NCBI GenBank assembly: GCA_013044465.1 | Contig: JABEUL010000116.1 | Span: 1-5,310, forward strand | Length of the DNA: 5,310 bases | Reading direction: 5' to 3' | Origin: Acidimicrobiales bacterium | GTDB lineage: Bacteria; Actinomycetota; Acidimicrobiia; Acidimicrobiales; JABEUL01 | Shown here: piece by piece, positions 1-5,310 of the stretch | How positions within the stretch are numbered: the stretch's first letter is position 1 | Layout: each line of letters begins with the position of its first letter | Notes under the pieces: model-generated | The model's database searches: none | Told to the model about the DNA's origin: nothing | The model's input: the letters and a program-made list of their open reading frames with translations, nothing else | Position numbers and translations under genes: made by a program

Positions 1-1
1 A

Positions 2-568
2 ACTATTACAATCGGAGTAGTTGCTGGGATTACCTCTCAATTAGTTGGGAGAATCGGACCTCGAATTCCAATGACTTTAGGTCCAATCATAGGAGCCATT
101 GGTTTAATTTGGGTCAGCTTTATAAATGTAAATGCTAACTATTTCGACATAATTGGGCCGATGATGACAGTTGCTGCTGGAATGGGCTTAACATTTGTTC
201 CCCTTACACTTACTGCTGTTTCAAAGGTGGAACTTAAAGAAGCTGGGCTAGCTTCAGCGTTGCTAAATACTACACAACAGATTGGTGGTTCACTCGGCCT
301 TTCGATTTTGGTGACGATCTCAATCGCAGCTTCAAAGGCCAAAGTTGCCTCCATGGGATTTCATGCCTCGACTAGTTTTAATCCATCCAATCTAAGTCAG
401 CTTCCAATTAAGGCCAGGATGGTTGCATATCAGGTAATCACCAGTGGATATGTAGCTGCTTTCAAAGTTGCTTCTTACATAGCACTAGCAGCTGTTTTAA
501 TTGCTCTCGTGGTAATTAGAATTAAGAAAGAAGATCTTGCCTCTAACAAAATTGAAATTTCAGGATGA
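2..568 (+). CDS. DHA2-family MFS multidrug efflux transporter, C-terminal fragment (5' end outside window)
   Basis: The reading frame is open from base 2 to a TGA at 566-568, giving 188 visible residues; the true start lies left of the window. The ATG at 71 is internal, because the frame upstream of it is open and encodes membrane-type sequence (TIGVVAGITSQLVGRIGPR). Visible order: the end of one helix and a short basic loop (GRIGPR), then helices at about fragment residues 24-43, 48-73 and 90-110, a polar outer loop at about 112-150, and a last helix at about 152-173 followed by a basic cytoplasmic tail (RIKKEDL). The segment AGLASALLNTTQQIGGSLG is characteristic of 14-helix drug:H+ antiporters of the EmrB/QacA (DHA2) group, which export drugs or other amphipathic compounds from the cytoplasmic membrane using the proton gradient. 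Substrate cannot be inferred. It converges on dxs with only 5 bases between the stop codons. Family assignment is strong; the missing half prevents any subfamily call. Confidence 0.9.
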   Translation, partial: TITIGVVAGITSQLVGRIGPRIPMTLGPIIGAIGLIWVSFINVNANYFDIIGPMMTVAAGMGLTFVPLTLTAVSKVELKEAGLASALLNTTQQIGGSLGLSILVTISIAASKAKVASMGFHASTSFNPSNLSQLPIKARMVAYQVITSGYVAAFKVASYIALAAVLIALVVIRIKKEDLASNKIEISG

Positions 569-573
569 AGGAA

Positions 574-2562
574 TCATTCACTCTTAAACTGGACTTGCAG
601 AGAAGTTTTAACCGATTGGGCTATCCCTAATCCATCTAAACCAAATCTGGCCAAAATTGCATCAGGTTTGGCTTGGGGAATATAAATGGTAGGGATCCCA
701 AGAACGGTAATGTTTTTGGTAGTTCCACTGTGGCTGTGCCCCGAACTTTCTGACGCTTCTTCCTTTGTAATGACATCATCTTGTCCAGTTGTCTCTGACA
801 AAGCCCTAATTGAATCGGCAATATACATTCCAGCACCACCAATACGGTAGCCGTCCTCAATGGTAACAATTACGTCATGCTTTATAGCATCTTTTAACAT
901 CTCGTGGTCCAGTGGTCTTACGACTCGCACATCCCACAGAGTTGGTTTAAATCCTTCTTTTTCTAATATCGCAACGGCCTCTTTGGCATTTTGGACCATT
1001 TTGCCAACAGCGAGAATAGCAACGGACCCATCGCCGTCGACCACTTTCCTCGCATTCATTGACGACCCGACTTCATCTGAAGATGGAGCTGGTGTTTTAG
1101 GATATCGAACAATAGCTGGTCCATCCCAAGAAAGTGCTGATTCAAACATTACTGGGATCTCTTGGGCACTTGAGGGCGCAAATATTGCAACATCTGGAAT
1201 TGAAAGTCCAAGTACTAAATCTAAAACTCCGTGGTGGCTAGCTCCGTCATCTCCTGTGATGCCAGCACGATCGAGGGCAAAAACGATAGGAAGCTTGTGC
1301 AGGCCAACATCTAGATTTGCTTGGTCAAAGGCTCTGGAAAAAAAAGTTGAGTATACAGCCACTACTGGCTTTAATCCACCCATGGCCATGCCGGCAGCGA
1401 AGGTGACTGCGTGCTGTTCTGCAATTCCTACGTCAAAGAAACGATCTGGATAACGAGCCTGAAAATGAAGCAGGCCAGTCGGACCTGGCATGGCCGCTGT
1501 TATGGCAACAAGGTTGGGTCTTTTTTCAGCTGCTTCAACAAGTGCGGCAGCAAAAGCATCCGTATAAGTAACTGGAGCATCCCCAATTCCTTTTAGCGGA
1601 GTCGGCACAGGACCACCTTGGCCAACGACGGCTTTGACATCATGTAATCTCTGAAGGTCGTCGTCTTCAGCAGGAGCGTATCCTTTTCCTTTGTGGGTTA
1701 ATACGTGAACCACAATTGGTCCATGCCATGATCGTGCATGCTCCAAGGCTTGTTCTACTTGGGGAATATCGTGGCCATCGAGGGGTCCAATGTACCTCAC
1801 TCCAAGAGCTTCGAAAAACACGTGTGGTTCAATTAGTTCTCTTAAGGCCGAAGTAAGAGAGTGCACTCCCGAATAGGCTACATTTCCCATTAGAGGAAGA
1901 TCTCGAAGCGCTTTTCGCAATCTCTCTCTCACCAGAACATATGAGGAATTGACTCTTAAGTTGCTAATTGATAACGAAAGCTTAGATACAGTTGGCGCAT
2001 AGCTTCGGCCATTGTCATTTAAGACAATAATTACTGGTGCACCTGAGTGTCCCAGATTGTTTAACGCCTCATAGGACATCCCGCCGGTTAGGGCGCCATC
2101 TCCAATAACAGCTACTACCCTCCTTGGATCTTTTGGCAAAACTGAAGAGGAAAGCCCAGTCCCTGCATTATCAAAGGCTACAGAAAGTCCTTGAGCATAG
2201 CTGAGAATTGTAGAGGCATGACTGTTTTCTACCCAATCGTGTTCCGACTCACCTCTGTTTGGATATCCCGACATTCCCCCCTCTTGACGAAGCTCAGCAA
2301 ATCCTAAAGCTCGACCAGTTAAAAGCTTATGCACGTAAGCTTGGTGTCCGGTATCCCAAAGAATAGGGTCGTGGGGGGAGTTGAAAACTCGATGCAGTGC
2401 AATGGTTAGCTCCACCACACCTAGATTTGAACCTAAGTGACCGCCAGTGTTTGAAACTGCCCGAACTATAAAGTTCCTAATTTCTTCTGCTAGCTGAGTG
2501 AGTTCATCGGAATCGAGCGACTTAATATCGGCCGGGCTCTGTATGGTCTCAAGAATTGTCAT
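574..2562 (-). CDS. dxs: 1-deoxy-D-xylulose-5-phosphate synthase (DXS)
   Basis: Cytosolic thiamine-diphosphate enzyme that condenses pyruvate with glyceraldehyde 3-phosphate to give DXP and CO2. This is the first and flux-controlling step of the MEP route to isoprenoids; DXP also feeds thiamine and, in some bacteria, pyridoxal synthesis. The protein has 662 residues, slightly long for the family (about 620-640). Key positions: H42 in GGHLG and H73 in DTGHQAY (E. coli H49, H80); the ThDP/Mg motif from GDG 154-156 to NDN 182-184, with D155 and N184 at the same spacing as E. coli D152/N181; E382 in the AEQHAV motif (E. coli E370); DRAGITGDDG followed by H443/H444 (E. coli H431). The transketolase C-terminal domain follows and contains an unusual Ser/His/Glu-rich stretch at residues 589-616. 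The ATG at 2562 places the typical MTILETIQSPADIKSL start correctly. No clear Shine-Dalgarno precedes it. It lies 90 bases downstream of the thioesterase on the same strand, so co-transcription or its own promoter are both possible. Confidence 0.98.
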   Translation of the reverse strand: MTILETIQSPADIKSLDSDELTQLAEEIRNFIVRAVSNTGGHLGSNLGVVELTIALHRVFNSPHDPILWDTGHQAYVHKLLTGRALGFAELRQEGGMSGYPNRGESEHDWVENSHASTILSYAQGLSVAFDNAGTGLSSSVLPKDPRRVVAVIGDGALTGGMSYEALNNLGHSGAPVIIVLNDNGRSYAPTVSKLSLSISNLRVNSSYVLVRERLRKALRDLPLMGNVAYSGVHSLTSALRELIEPHVFFEALGVRYIGPLDGHDIPQVEQALEHARSWHGPIVVHVLTHKGKGYAPAEDDDLQRLHDVKAVVGQGGPVPTPLKGIGDAPVTYTDAFAAALVEAAEKRPNLVAITAAMPGPTGLLHFQARYPDRFFDVGIAEQHAVTFAAGMAMGGLKPVVAVYSTFFSRAFDQANLDVGLHKLPIVFALDRAGITGDDGASHHGVLDLVLGLSIPDVAIFAPSSAQEIPVMFESALSWDGPAIVRYPKTPAPSSDEVGSSMNARKVVDGDGSVAILAVGKMVQNAKEAVAILEKEGFKPTLWDVRVVRPLDHEMLKDAIKHDVIVTIEDGYRIGGAGMYIADSIRALSETTGQDDVITKEEASESSGHSHSGTTKNITVLGIPTIYIPQAKPDAILARFGLDGLGIAQSVKTSLQVQFKSE
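715..798 (-). other. Ser/His/Glu-rich insertion in the DXS C-terminal domain
   Basis: These bases encode dxs residues 589-616, between the helix ending SIRAL and the strand leading to VLGIP. The stretch is polar, acidic first (TKEEASESS) and then GHSHSGTTKN, with no hydrophobic core. In DXS proteins as I remember them, such as M. tuberculosis Dxs1, only about ten residues join these elements, so roughly 20 residues look added. It is in frame and flanked by well-conserved sequence, so a frameshift is not the explanation; a surface loop is the likely structure. The comparison is from memory, not from an alignment. Confidence 0.55.
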
Positions 2563-2608
2563 AGTTACACTTAAGAGCCTAGCCCCTGCATGTCCCAGTC
2601 AGCATTCA

Positions 2609-2614
2609 ATTTTA
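2609..2614 (-). promoter_or_regulatory. Possible -10 element for dxs
   Basis: On the minus strand these bases read TAAAAT, a 5-of-6 match to the sigma-70-type -10 consensus, about 47 bases upstream of the dxs ATG; it would give a leader of about 40 bases. No good -35 hexamer lies at 16-18 bases: the better-looking TTGATT at 2627-2632 is only 12 bases away. This 90-base gap (2563-2652) otherwise holds nothing recognisable, so a separate dxs promoter here is only a possibility. Confidence 0.2.
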
Positions 2615-2641
2615 ACCATCAGGCCAAATCAATTAGAAACT

Positions 2642-2662
2642 GCCCAATAATGCTACTTGGGC
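2642..2662 (-). terminator. Weak stem-loop over the thioesterase stop codon
   Basis: Minus strand GCCCAA pairs with TTGGGC: a 6-bp stem around a 9-base loop, with the TAG stop codon at 2653-2655 lying in the loop. The stem is short and is followed by AGTTTCTAATT rather than a clean T run, so it is at best a weak attenuator or an mRNA 3' end, and may be chance. If functional it would lower read-through from the thioesterase gene into dxs. Confidence 0.2.
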
Positions 2663-3036
2663 TGGGCTTTTTCTAAAAAATGAGCTCTATCCACCACAAC
2701 TCTTGTTATCACCCCTACTGCTAAAAGTCCATTGGAGTCAGTGGTTTTCACGCTAAATGTCAGCCGTCTTCCTTCGACTTGTTGCAAAAGTGCCTCTGCC
2801 CCAATCGATCGACCAGGGATAGTTGGGGCAATGTGGTCTATCTGGACTCTGACCCCAACCGAAGTCTGACCTTCGACTAGTTTGCCCTCAATGGCCTTGC
2901 AAGTTGCCTCTTCCATAAGTGCCACTACTCGGGGGGTGGCAAGCACAGGAACGTCCGAGCTTCTAAAAGCCTTGGCAGTGTCGAGATCGTCGACAACTAT
3001 CGAAACACGGCCGATTAGCCCAGGGGTTAGCTCCAC
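2653..3036 (-). CDS. FlK-like hotdog-fold acyl-CoA thioesterase
   Basis: Small (127 residues) single-domain hotdog protein of the family typified by the fluoroacetyl-CoA thioesterase FlK; such enzymes hydrolyse acyl-CoA thioesters in the cytosol as homodimers. Visible catalytic set: T34 in the VLATP segment, E42 in ALMEEATC at the start of the central helix, and H68 in IDHIAPTIPG. The spacings (8 and 26 residues) equal those of FlK T42, E50 and H76. The later VEGRRLTFSV strand also fits the family. Residues corresponding to the FlK lid phenylalanines F33/F36 are R25 and D28 here, so fluoroacetyl-CoA specificity is not expected and the natural substrate is unknown. The start is GTG: an in-frame TAG at 3052-3054 rules out anything longer, and the nearby ATG at 3047 is out of frame. 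No Shine-Dalgarno is seen; a -10-like hexamer sits exactly where a leaderless transcript needs it. Divergent from tldD, upstream of dxs. No signal peptide or membrane segment. Confidence 0.85.
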   Translation of the reverse strand: MELTPGLIGRVSIVVDDLDTAKAFRSSDVPVLATPRVVALMEEATCKAIEGKLVEGQTSVGVRVQIDHIAPTIPGRSIGAEALLQQVEGRRLTFSVKTTDSNGLLAVGVITRVVVDRAHFLEKAQPK

Positions 3037-3042
3037 GTTAGT

Positions 3043-3048
3043 ACCATA
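3043..3048 (-). promoter_or_regulatory. -10 element for a leaderless thioesterase transcript
   Basis: Minus strand reads TATGGT followed by six bases and then the GTG start. With transcription starting at the G of GTG (3036), the hexamer occupies -12 to -7 exactly. There is no ribosome-binding site, which agrees with a leaderless mRNA, a common mode in actinobacteria. No good -35 hexamer is visible at the usual distance, which is frequent in actinobacterial promoters. Inferred from sequence only. Confidence 0.45.
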
Positions 3049-3061
3049 GTTCTAGAGACAT

Positions 3062-3067
3062 TACATT
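3062..3067 (+). promoter_or_regulatory. Candidate -10 element for tldDE
   Basis: TACATT matches TATAAT at four of six positions, including the key T, A and final T. With TTAGTA at 3038-3043 as a poor -35 (18-base spacer) it could drive the tldDE operon, with transcription starting near 3074 and only a very short leader before the Shine-Dalgarno. The whole 49-base gap between the divergent starts must hold the plus-strand promoter unless it lies inside the thioesterase gene. Weak match. Confidence 0.3.
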
Positions 3068-3074
3068 TTCTATT

Positions 3075-3079
3075 AGGAG
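3075..3079 (+). promoter_or_regulatory. Ribosome binding site of tldD
   Basis: AGGAG lies six bases before the ATG at 3086, a near-ideal Shine-Dalgarno that fixes the tldD start. It contrasts with the two minus-strand genes, which show none. Confidence 0.85.
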
Positions 3080-3085
3080 TCTAAT

Positions 3086-4513
3086 ATGATTGAACCAGAT
3101 ATTGCACAAAAAGTACTTTCATACGCTTTGAGCAATGGAGGTGACTTTGCCGAGATATTCGCCGAAGATAGAACCATCACAGGGATATCCTTAGACGACG
3201 GCCGAGTTGAAGAGCTCTCTACTGGCTCGAGCCGAGGAGCTGGGATCAGGGTAATCAAGGGATCCACCAGTGGGTATGCTCACTGTGCCGATTTAAGCGA
3301 GGAGAGTCTCCTTCGAGCAGCTCAAGGCGCATCGGCTGTAGCAAAGTCTTCAGGGAAATCAAAGATTGTAGAGGTTCCCGTATTAACAAATGCCATGAAC
3401 AGACATTCACTTCAACCTGCAAAACATCCCGGGGAGATTGAAAAGGCGGCCAAAGTGGCACTGTTAAATATTGCTGACCAAAAAGCGCGGGATAGCCGTT
3501 TAGATGGAGAACCTAATAAAGACAAAAAAGATGCCATTCGGCAAGTCTCGGCATCCTATGGAGATAGTTATAGATCAATTGTTATTGCAAACAGTGAAGG
3601 TCTCTATGTCACAGACACCCAAACGAGAACAAGATTCTCAGTTTCATGTGTAGCCATAGGTGATACGGGACTTCAAACTGGTTATGAGTCAGTGGCTGAA
3701 ACCGTGGGTTTTGAGCTCTTTGACAAATATGAAGTTGGAGAAATCGCAAAAAGCGCCGCTGCGAGAGCACTAGTTAAGTTAGATGCGATTCCAGCTCCTT
3801 CAGGTGAAGTTCCCGTCGTTCTAGCTGGTGGATCTGGAGGCATTTTGTTCCACGAGGCCTGTGGTCATGGCCTTGAAGCTGATCACATTAACAAAGAGGC
3901 ATCTGTCTACACAAACAAAATTGGGCAAAAAGTAGCAAGCCCACTTGTCACTTTGGTTGATGACGGCACCATTGGATCTGAGTGGGGAACTTATGCCTTT
4001 GATGATGAGGGAAACCCTTCTGGGAGAACAGTTCTGATCGAAAACGGTGTACTGGTGGACTATATGTATGATCACAAAAGAGCGAAACAAGCTGGGAAAC
4101 CTACTTGGCAAGGAAACGGAAGGCGACAAAGCTACCAGTGCCTCCCAATGGTGAGAATGACAAATACATTCCTTTTAGCTGGAACCGCCACACCTGAAGA
4201 AATTATCAGTGACACTCCATATGGAATATATGTAGCAAAATTAGGTGGAGGGCAGGTCAATACAGTAACCGGTGATTTTGTCTTTGGCACAATCGAGGCT
4301 TATCTAATCGAAAATGGCAAGATTACCTCTCCGTTAAGGGATACAAACTTAATTGGAAACGGTCCTGATGTATTAAGCAAAATTGATGCTGTGGCCAATG
4401 ACTTTGGAATGTCTCCGGGAACTTGTGGCAAAGATGGCCAACAAGTCCCAGTAGGATGCGGTCAGGCAACATTGCGCATCACTGGTGTTACAATCGGAGG
4501 CACCACCCAATGA
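3086..4513 (+). CDS. tldD: TldD, metalloprotease subunit of the TldD/TldE complex
   Basis: Catalytic, zinc-binding half of a cytosolic heteromeric protease. In E. coli, TldD/TldE removes the leader of microcin B17 and degrades the antitoxin CcdA; the complex cuts unfolded peptides threaded into its internal cavity. In actinobacteria its natural substrate is not established. The protein has 475 residues (E. coli about 481). The N-terminal domain includes GAGIRVIKGSTSGYAHC near residues 50-67. The zinc motif HEACGH starts at H256 with E257 and H260 (E. coli H262, E263, H266), and C447 in GTCGKDGQ matches the fourth site, E. coli C454. Other family blocks are VDDGT, the DDEGNPSGR segment, NGRRQSY...LPMVRMTNT, GGGQVNTVTGDFVFG and the C-terminal VGCGQATLRITG. 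All expected active-site residues are present, so the enzyme should be active. A strong AGGAG decides the ATG start. The gene overlaps tldE by four bases (ATGA), indicating translational coupling and balanced subunits. Confidence 0.97.
   Translation: MIEPDIAQKVLSYALSNGGDFAEIFAEDRTITGISLDDGRVEELSTGSSRGAGIRVIKGSTSGYAHCADLSEESLLRAAQGASAVAKSSGKSKIVEVPVLTNAMNRHSLQPAKHPGEIEKAAKVALLNIADQKARDSRLDGEPNKDKKDAIRQVSASYGDSYRSIVIANSEGLYVTDTQTRTRFSVSCVAIGDTGLQTGYESVAETVGFELFDKYEVGEIAKSAAARALVKLDAIPAPSGEVPVVLAGGSGGILFHEACGHGLEADHINKEASVYTNKIGQKVASPLVTLVDDGTIGSEWGTYAFDDEGNPSGRTVLIENGVLVDYMYDHKRAKQAGKPTWQGNGRRQSYQCLPMVRMTNTFLLAGTATPEEIISDTPYGIYVAKLGGGQVNTVTGDFVFGTIEAYLIENGKITSPLRDTNLIGNGPDVLSKIDAVANDFGMSPGTCGKDGQQVPVGCGQATLRITGVTIGGTTQ
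4496..4500 (+). promoter_or_regulatory. Ribosome binding site of tldE
   Basis: GGAGG, inside the last codons of tldD, lies nine bases before the ATG at 4510. Together with the ATGA overlap it selects this start for tldE. Confidence 0.75.
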
Positions 4514-5310
4514 GCACTGGAGATATTTCGTTGGAAAATCAACATGGATCAAGCACTATAGACCCAGATGCTATTGAATCTCGCCTATCGAAAATAGTAA
4601 AGTCAGTGAGAGACTGCGCCACTCCAGGAGAGCAGATCGAAGCTTATGCGCTATGGAGTCGGGACAACGAGATTAGATCATTTAGATGCGAAATCGAAAC
4701 CTTAGAAAGTGCAGAATCCGAAGGAATTGGTATACGTGTAATTAAAGATGGAAAGCTTGGATTCGCCTGGAGCGGCAGAACGGATGAAAAATCAATCCGA
4801 GATACCCTTGAAAATGCTCGTGACAATACCCAATACGCAACTCCTGATGAAGCTGTGGGACTCGCAATTCCAGATGGCGTAAAACCTGCAGATCTCAATT
4901 TATTTCGAGAAGAACTGCTAGAAGTACCTATGGCTGAAAAAGTCGCAATGGCTATAGACCTTGATAGAGAACTGCAAAGTAGAGATAAGAGAATTAGATT
5001 GGTGGAACAGGCAAACTACGGAGATGGCGCTTTTATCTCGGCAATCGCCACCACTGAGGGAATTCAGCTTAGTTCTAGAAGGACTTCGTGCTATCTAGCT
5101 GCCTACGCCCTAGCTGGAGAAGGAGAAGACAGCCATGCCGGCGGGGGTTCACATGTGGCAAGGTCAGTTGAGGAACTTGACAAAGAAATTGTAGTAAGTG
5201 AGGCTGTAGTACATGCGACTCGACTTCTTGGGGCGAAGAAGCCAACCTCGAGAGATTTGACTGTAGTTTTTGAACCAAGGGTATGCGCCACTTTCCTCTC
5301 AATTATTTCA
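4510..5310 (+). CDS. tldE: TldE/PmbA, partner subunit of the TldD/TldE protease (3' end outside window)
   Basis: The frame is open from the ATG at 4510 through the last base, 267 codons with no stop; the family is about 440-460 residues, so some 60 percent is present. After a polar N-terminal segment of about 45 residues comes the PmbA/TldD first-domain pattern: IRSFRCEIETLESAESEG, then GIGIRVIKDGKLGFAWSG, ENARDNTQYATPDE and the GLAIPDGVKP segment, as in actinobacterial TldE. The second domain starts with MAEKVAMAIDLDRELQSRD and a strand/helix region with LVEQANYGDGAFISAIATTEG; the visible part ends just inside the third domain (DLTVVFEP). TldE subunits usually lack the HExxxH zinc motif and complete the cavity around TldD; that region is beyond the edge, so it cannot be checked here. 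The ATGA overlap with tldD and its own GGAGG support a coupled operon. Paralogy to TldD is visible (both have GIRVIK followed by a G-F/Y-A motif), but order and N-terminal type favour TldE. Confidence 0.95.
   Translation, partial: MSTGDISLENQHGSSTIDPDAIESRLSKIVKSVRDCATPGEQIEAYALWSRDNEIRSFRCEIETLESAESEGIGIRVIKDGKLGFAWSGRTDEKSIRDTLENARDNTQYATPDEAVGLAIPDGVKPADLNLFREELLEVPMAEKVAMAIDLDRELQSRDKRIRLVEQANYGDGAFISAIATTEGIQLSSRRTSCYLAAYALAGEGEDSHAGGGSHVARSVEELDKEIVVSEAVVHATRLLGAKKPTSRDLTVVFEPRVCATFLSIIS

Noticed and set aside
71..568. ATG at 71 as the start of a 165-residue gene
   Set aside because: The frame is open upstream to the window edge and encodes transporter sequence in continuity, so this methionine is internal.
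860..1453. 197-codon open frame on the plus strand, antisense to dxs
   Set aside because: It lies wholly inside the strongly conserved dxs coding region, in the antisense phase whose wobble bases coincide with those of dxs. Its translation resembles no family I know.
3045..3047. ATG (minus strand) just upstream of the thioesterase as its start
   Set aside because: It is out of frame with the thioesterase; its T-A-T context is better explained as part of the -10-like TATGGT hexamer.
3821..4129. 102-codon minus-strand frame inside tldD
   Set aside because: It covers the conserved zinc-motif region of tldD on the opposite strand and shows no recognisable domain; a shadow frame.
4644..5302. Minus-strand frames (4644-4898, 5075-5302, 5103-5291) at the right end
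   Set aside because: The plus strand encodes an uninterrupted TldE here with clear family motifs; the antisense frames are short, mutually overlapping and unlike known proteins.
1..5310. CRISPR array, tRNA/rRNA genes, insertion sequences or a novel defence/RiPP system
   Set aside because: No spaced direct repeats, no cloverleaf-like segments, no transposase or inverted terminal repeats, and nearly every base is accounted for by five familiar genes.

Overview
The window reads as ordinary chromosomal DNA of an actinobacterium with moderate to low GC (mid-40s percent by eye). The dxs, tldD and tldE products carry actinobacterial-style signatures, for example the DXS start region and its HRVF / WDTGHQAYVHKLLTGR block. 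Base composition is far lower than in Streptomyces or Mycobacterium. That would fit a streamlined aquatic lineage such as the acI/Nanopelagicales group, but this is inference and not a firm assignment. Genes are packed with gaps of 5 to 90 bases, and no stretch over 300 bases lacks a gene.

Layout, left to right. (1) Positions 2-568, plus strand: the C-terminal part of a DHA2-type major facilitator drug-efflux transporter, cut by the left edge. (2) Positions 574-2562, minus strand: complete dxs, the entry enzyme of the MEP isoprenoid pathway, ending tail-to-tail with the transporter across 5 bases. (3) Positions 2653-3036, minus strand: a 127-residue hotdog-fold thioesterase of the fluoroacetyl-CoA thioesterase (FlK)-like family with its Thr/Glu/His triad intact. 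It starts at a GTG and is probably translated from a leaderless transcript. (4) Positions 3086-4513, plus strand: complete tldD, the zinc-binding catalytic subunit of the TldD/TldE protease. (5) Positions 4510-5310, plus strand: the start of tldE (pmbA), overlapping tldD by ATGA and running off the right edge.

The 49-base gap at 3037-3085 is a divergent promoter region serving the minus-strand thioesterase (and perhaps dxs) and the plus-strand tldDE operon. TldD and TldE form one heteromeric protease and are clearly co-expressed. The thioesterase and dxs may share a transcript, but nothing in the sequence ties their biochemistry together. I found no RNA genes, insertion sequences, CRISPR arrays or integration sites, and no convincing undescribed system. 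The points most worth a second look are the FlK-like thioesterase with altered lid residues, its leaderless GTG start, and a Ser/His/Glu-rich insertion in the C-terminal domain of DXS.
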